A stretch of DNA of 64,000 nucleotides, from assembly GCA_964017065.1 (NCBI GenBank), contig OZ024786.1:14458940-14522939 (forward strand), in the 5' to 3' direction. Below the pieces are notes generated by a model. That model did not search any database, was not told the origin of the DNA, and worked only from the letters and a program-made list of their open reading frames with translations. Positions 63,201-64,000 of this stretch are shown here, one piece after another. Source of the stretch: Haliclona indistincta. Its lineage: Eukaryota; Porifera; Demospongiae; Haplosclerida; Chalinidae. A program made the translations under genes and the position numbers. Position 1 is the first letter of the stretch. The number at the start of each line of letters is the position of its first letter.

Positions 63201-64000
63201 CACTAATAATAACCATCACTAATACTAACCATCACTAATACTAACCATCACTAATACTAACCATCACTAATACTCACCATCACTAATACTAACCATCACT
63301 AATACTAACCATCACTAATACTAACCATCACTAACACTAACCATCAATAACACAATACTAACCATCACTATAATACTAACCATCACTAATACTAACCATC
63401 ACTAATACTAACCATCACTAATACTAACCATCACTAATACTAACCATCACTAATACTAACCATCACTAATACTAACCATCACTAACACTAACCATCAATA
63501 ACACAATACTAACCATCACTATAATACTAACCATCACTAATACTGACCATCACTAATACTAACCATCACTAATACTAACCATCACTAATACTAACCATTA
63601 CTAACCATCACTAATACTGACCATCACTAATACTAACCATCACTAACCATCACTAACACTAACCATCACTAATACTAACCATTACTAACCATCACTAATA
63701 CTGACCATCACTAATGCTAACCATCACTAATACTAACCATCACTAATACTAACCATCACTAATACTAACCATCACTAATACTAACCATCACTAATACTAA
63801 CCATCACAAATACTAACCATCACTAATACTAACCATCACTAATACTAACCATCACTAATACTAACCATCACTAATACTAACCATCACTAATACTAACCAT
63901 CACTAATACTAACCATCACTAATACTAACCATCACTAACACTAACCATCACTAACACTAACCATCACTAATACTAACCATCACTAACCATCACTAATACT
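60205..64000 (+). repeat. 16-bp satellite after ROC copy 3, runs off window
   Basis: At least 3.8 kb of AACCATCACTAATACT units occur with variants AACACT, AATAACAC, TATAATACT and short 10-bp units. Variant order repeats at higher levels: a block beginning CATCAATAACACTAACCATC at 60371 recurs at 61921 (1550 bp), and a block with CATCATTAACCATC near 61380 recurs about 360 bp later. There is no other sequence within it. Confidence 0.95.

Noticed and set aside
60205..64000. Satellite considered as telomere or CRISPR-like array
   Set aside because: The unit AACCATCACTAATACT contains CTAACC words but not a telomere repeat, and units are contiguous without unique spacers.

Overview
This 64-kb window is animal nuclear DNA, most likely from a sponge (a demosponge such as Amphimedon is my guess; no species marker was used). 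It has compact multi-exon genes with many 40-100 bp GT-AG introns, animal families (SMG1, LYSMD, IgGFc-binding domain, ANK-ROC-COR-Death proteins), dense microsatellites and many small transposons. One 200-base assembly gap lies at 41710-41909.

Layout. 1-7.4 kb is repeat-rich and holds no convincing gene; a 58-bp minisatellite occurs there in three separate clusters. 8.16-11.09 kb is a five-exon LYSMD1/2-like gene whose spliced reading frame is complete (237 aa). It is followed by a frameshifted 7TM receptor gene. 13.8-18.1 kb, 18.5-32.4 kb and 55.1-64.0 kb are three copies of one duplicated unit: the 3' end of the LYSMD gene (intron 4, exon 5, 3' flank), an ANK-ROC-COR-Death gene, and a 16-bp satellite. 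Copies 1 and 2 are broken by independent lesions; copy 3 (56084-59517) is intact after removal of two short introns (1102 aa). Copy 2 carries a young BEL/Pao LTR element (19083-25465, identical 131-bp LTRs) inside its relic LYSMD intron, and a hAT-like element in its first exon.

33.1-35.5 kb carries a secreted IgGFc-binding-like gene fragment. 36.6-41.5 kb carries an intact 17-exon gene for an 885-aa C2H2 plus transposase-like protein, probably Plavaka/CACTA-related, divergent from a small coiled-coil gene across a 123-bp spacer. 44.1-50.9 kb is the 3' half of SMG1, from the kinase catalytic loop to FATC, with a 4-nt frame disruption exactly in the catalytic loop. Convergent to it is a nucleoside-phosphorylase-domain gene (51014-52724, minus). 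Its start codon lies 17 bp from a 1.44-kb palindrome with arms of about 550 bp.

Together, ROC/Death, phosphorylase-domain, LysM and IgGFc-binding genes suggest an innate-recognition neighbourhood evolving by segmental duplication and transposon insertion; that reading is inference. Several insertions are unusually well defined because the paralogous duplicates supply the empty target site in the same window.
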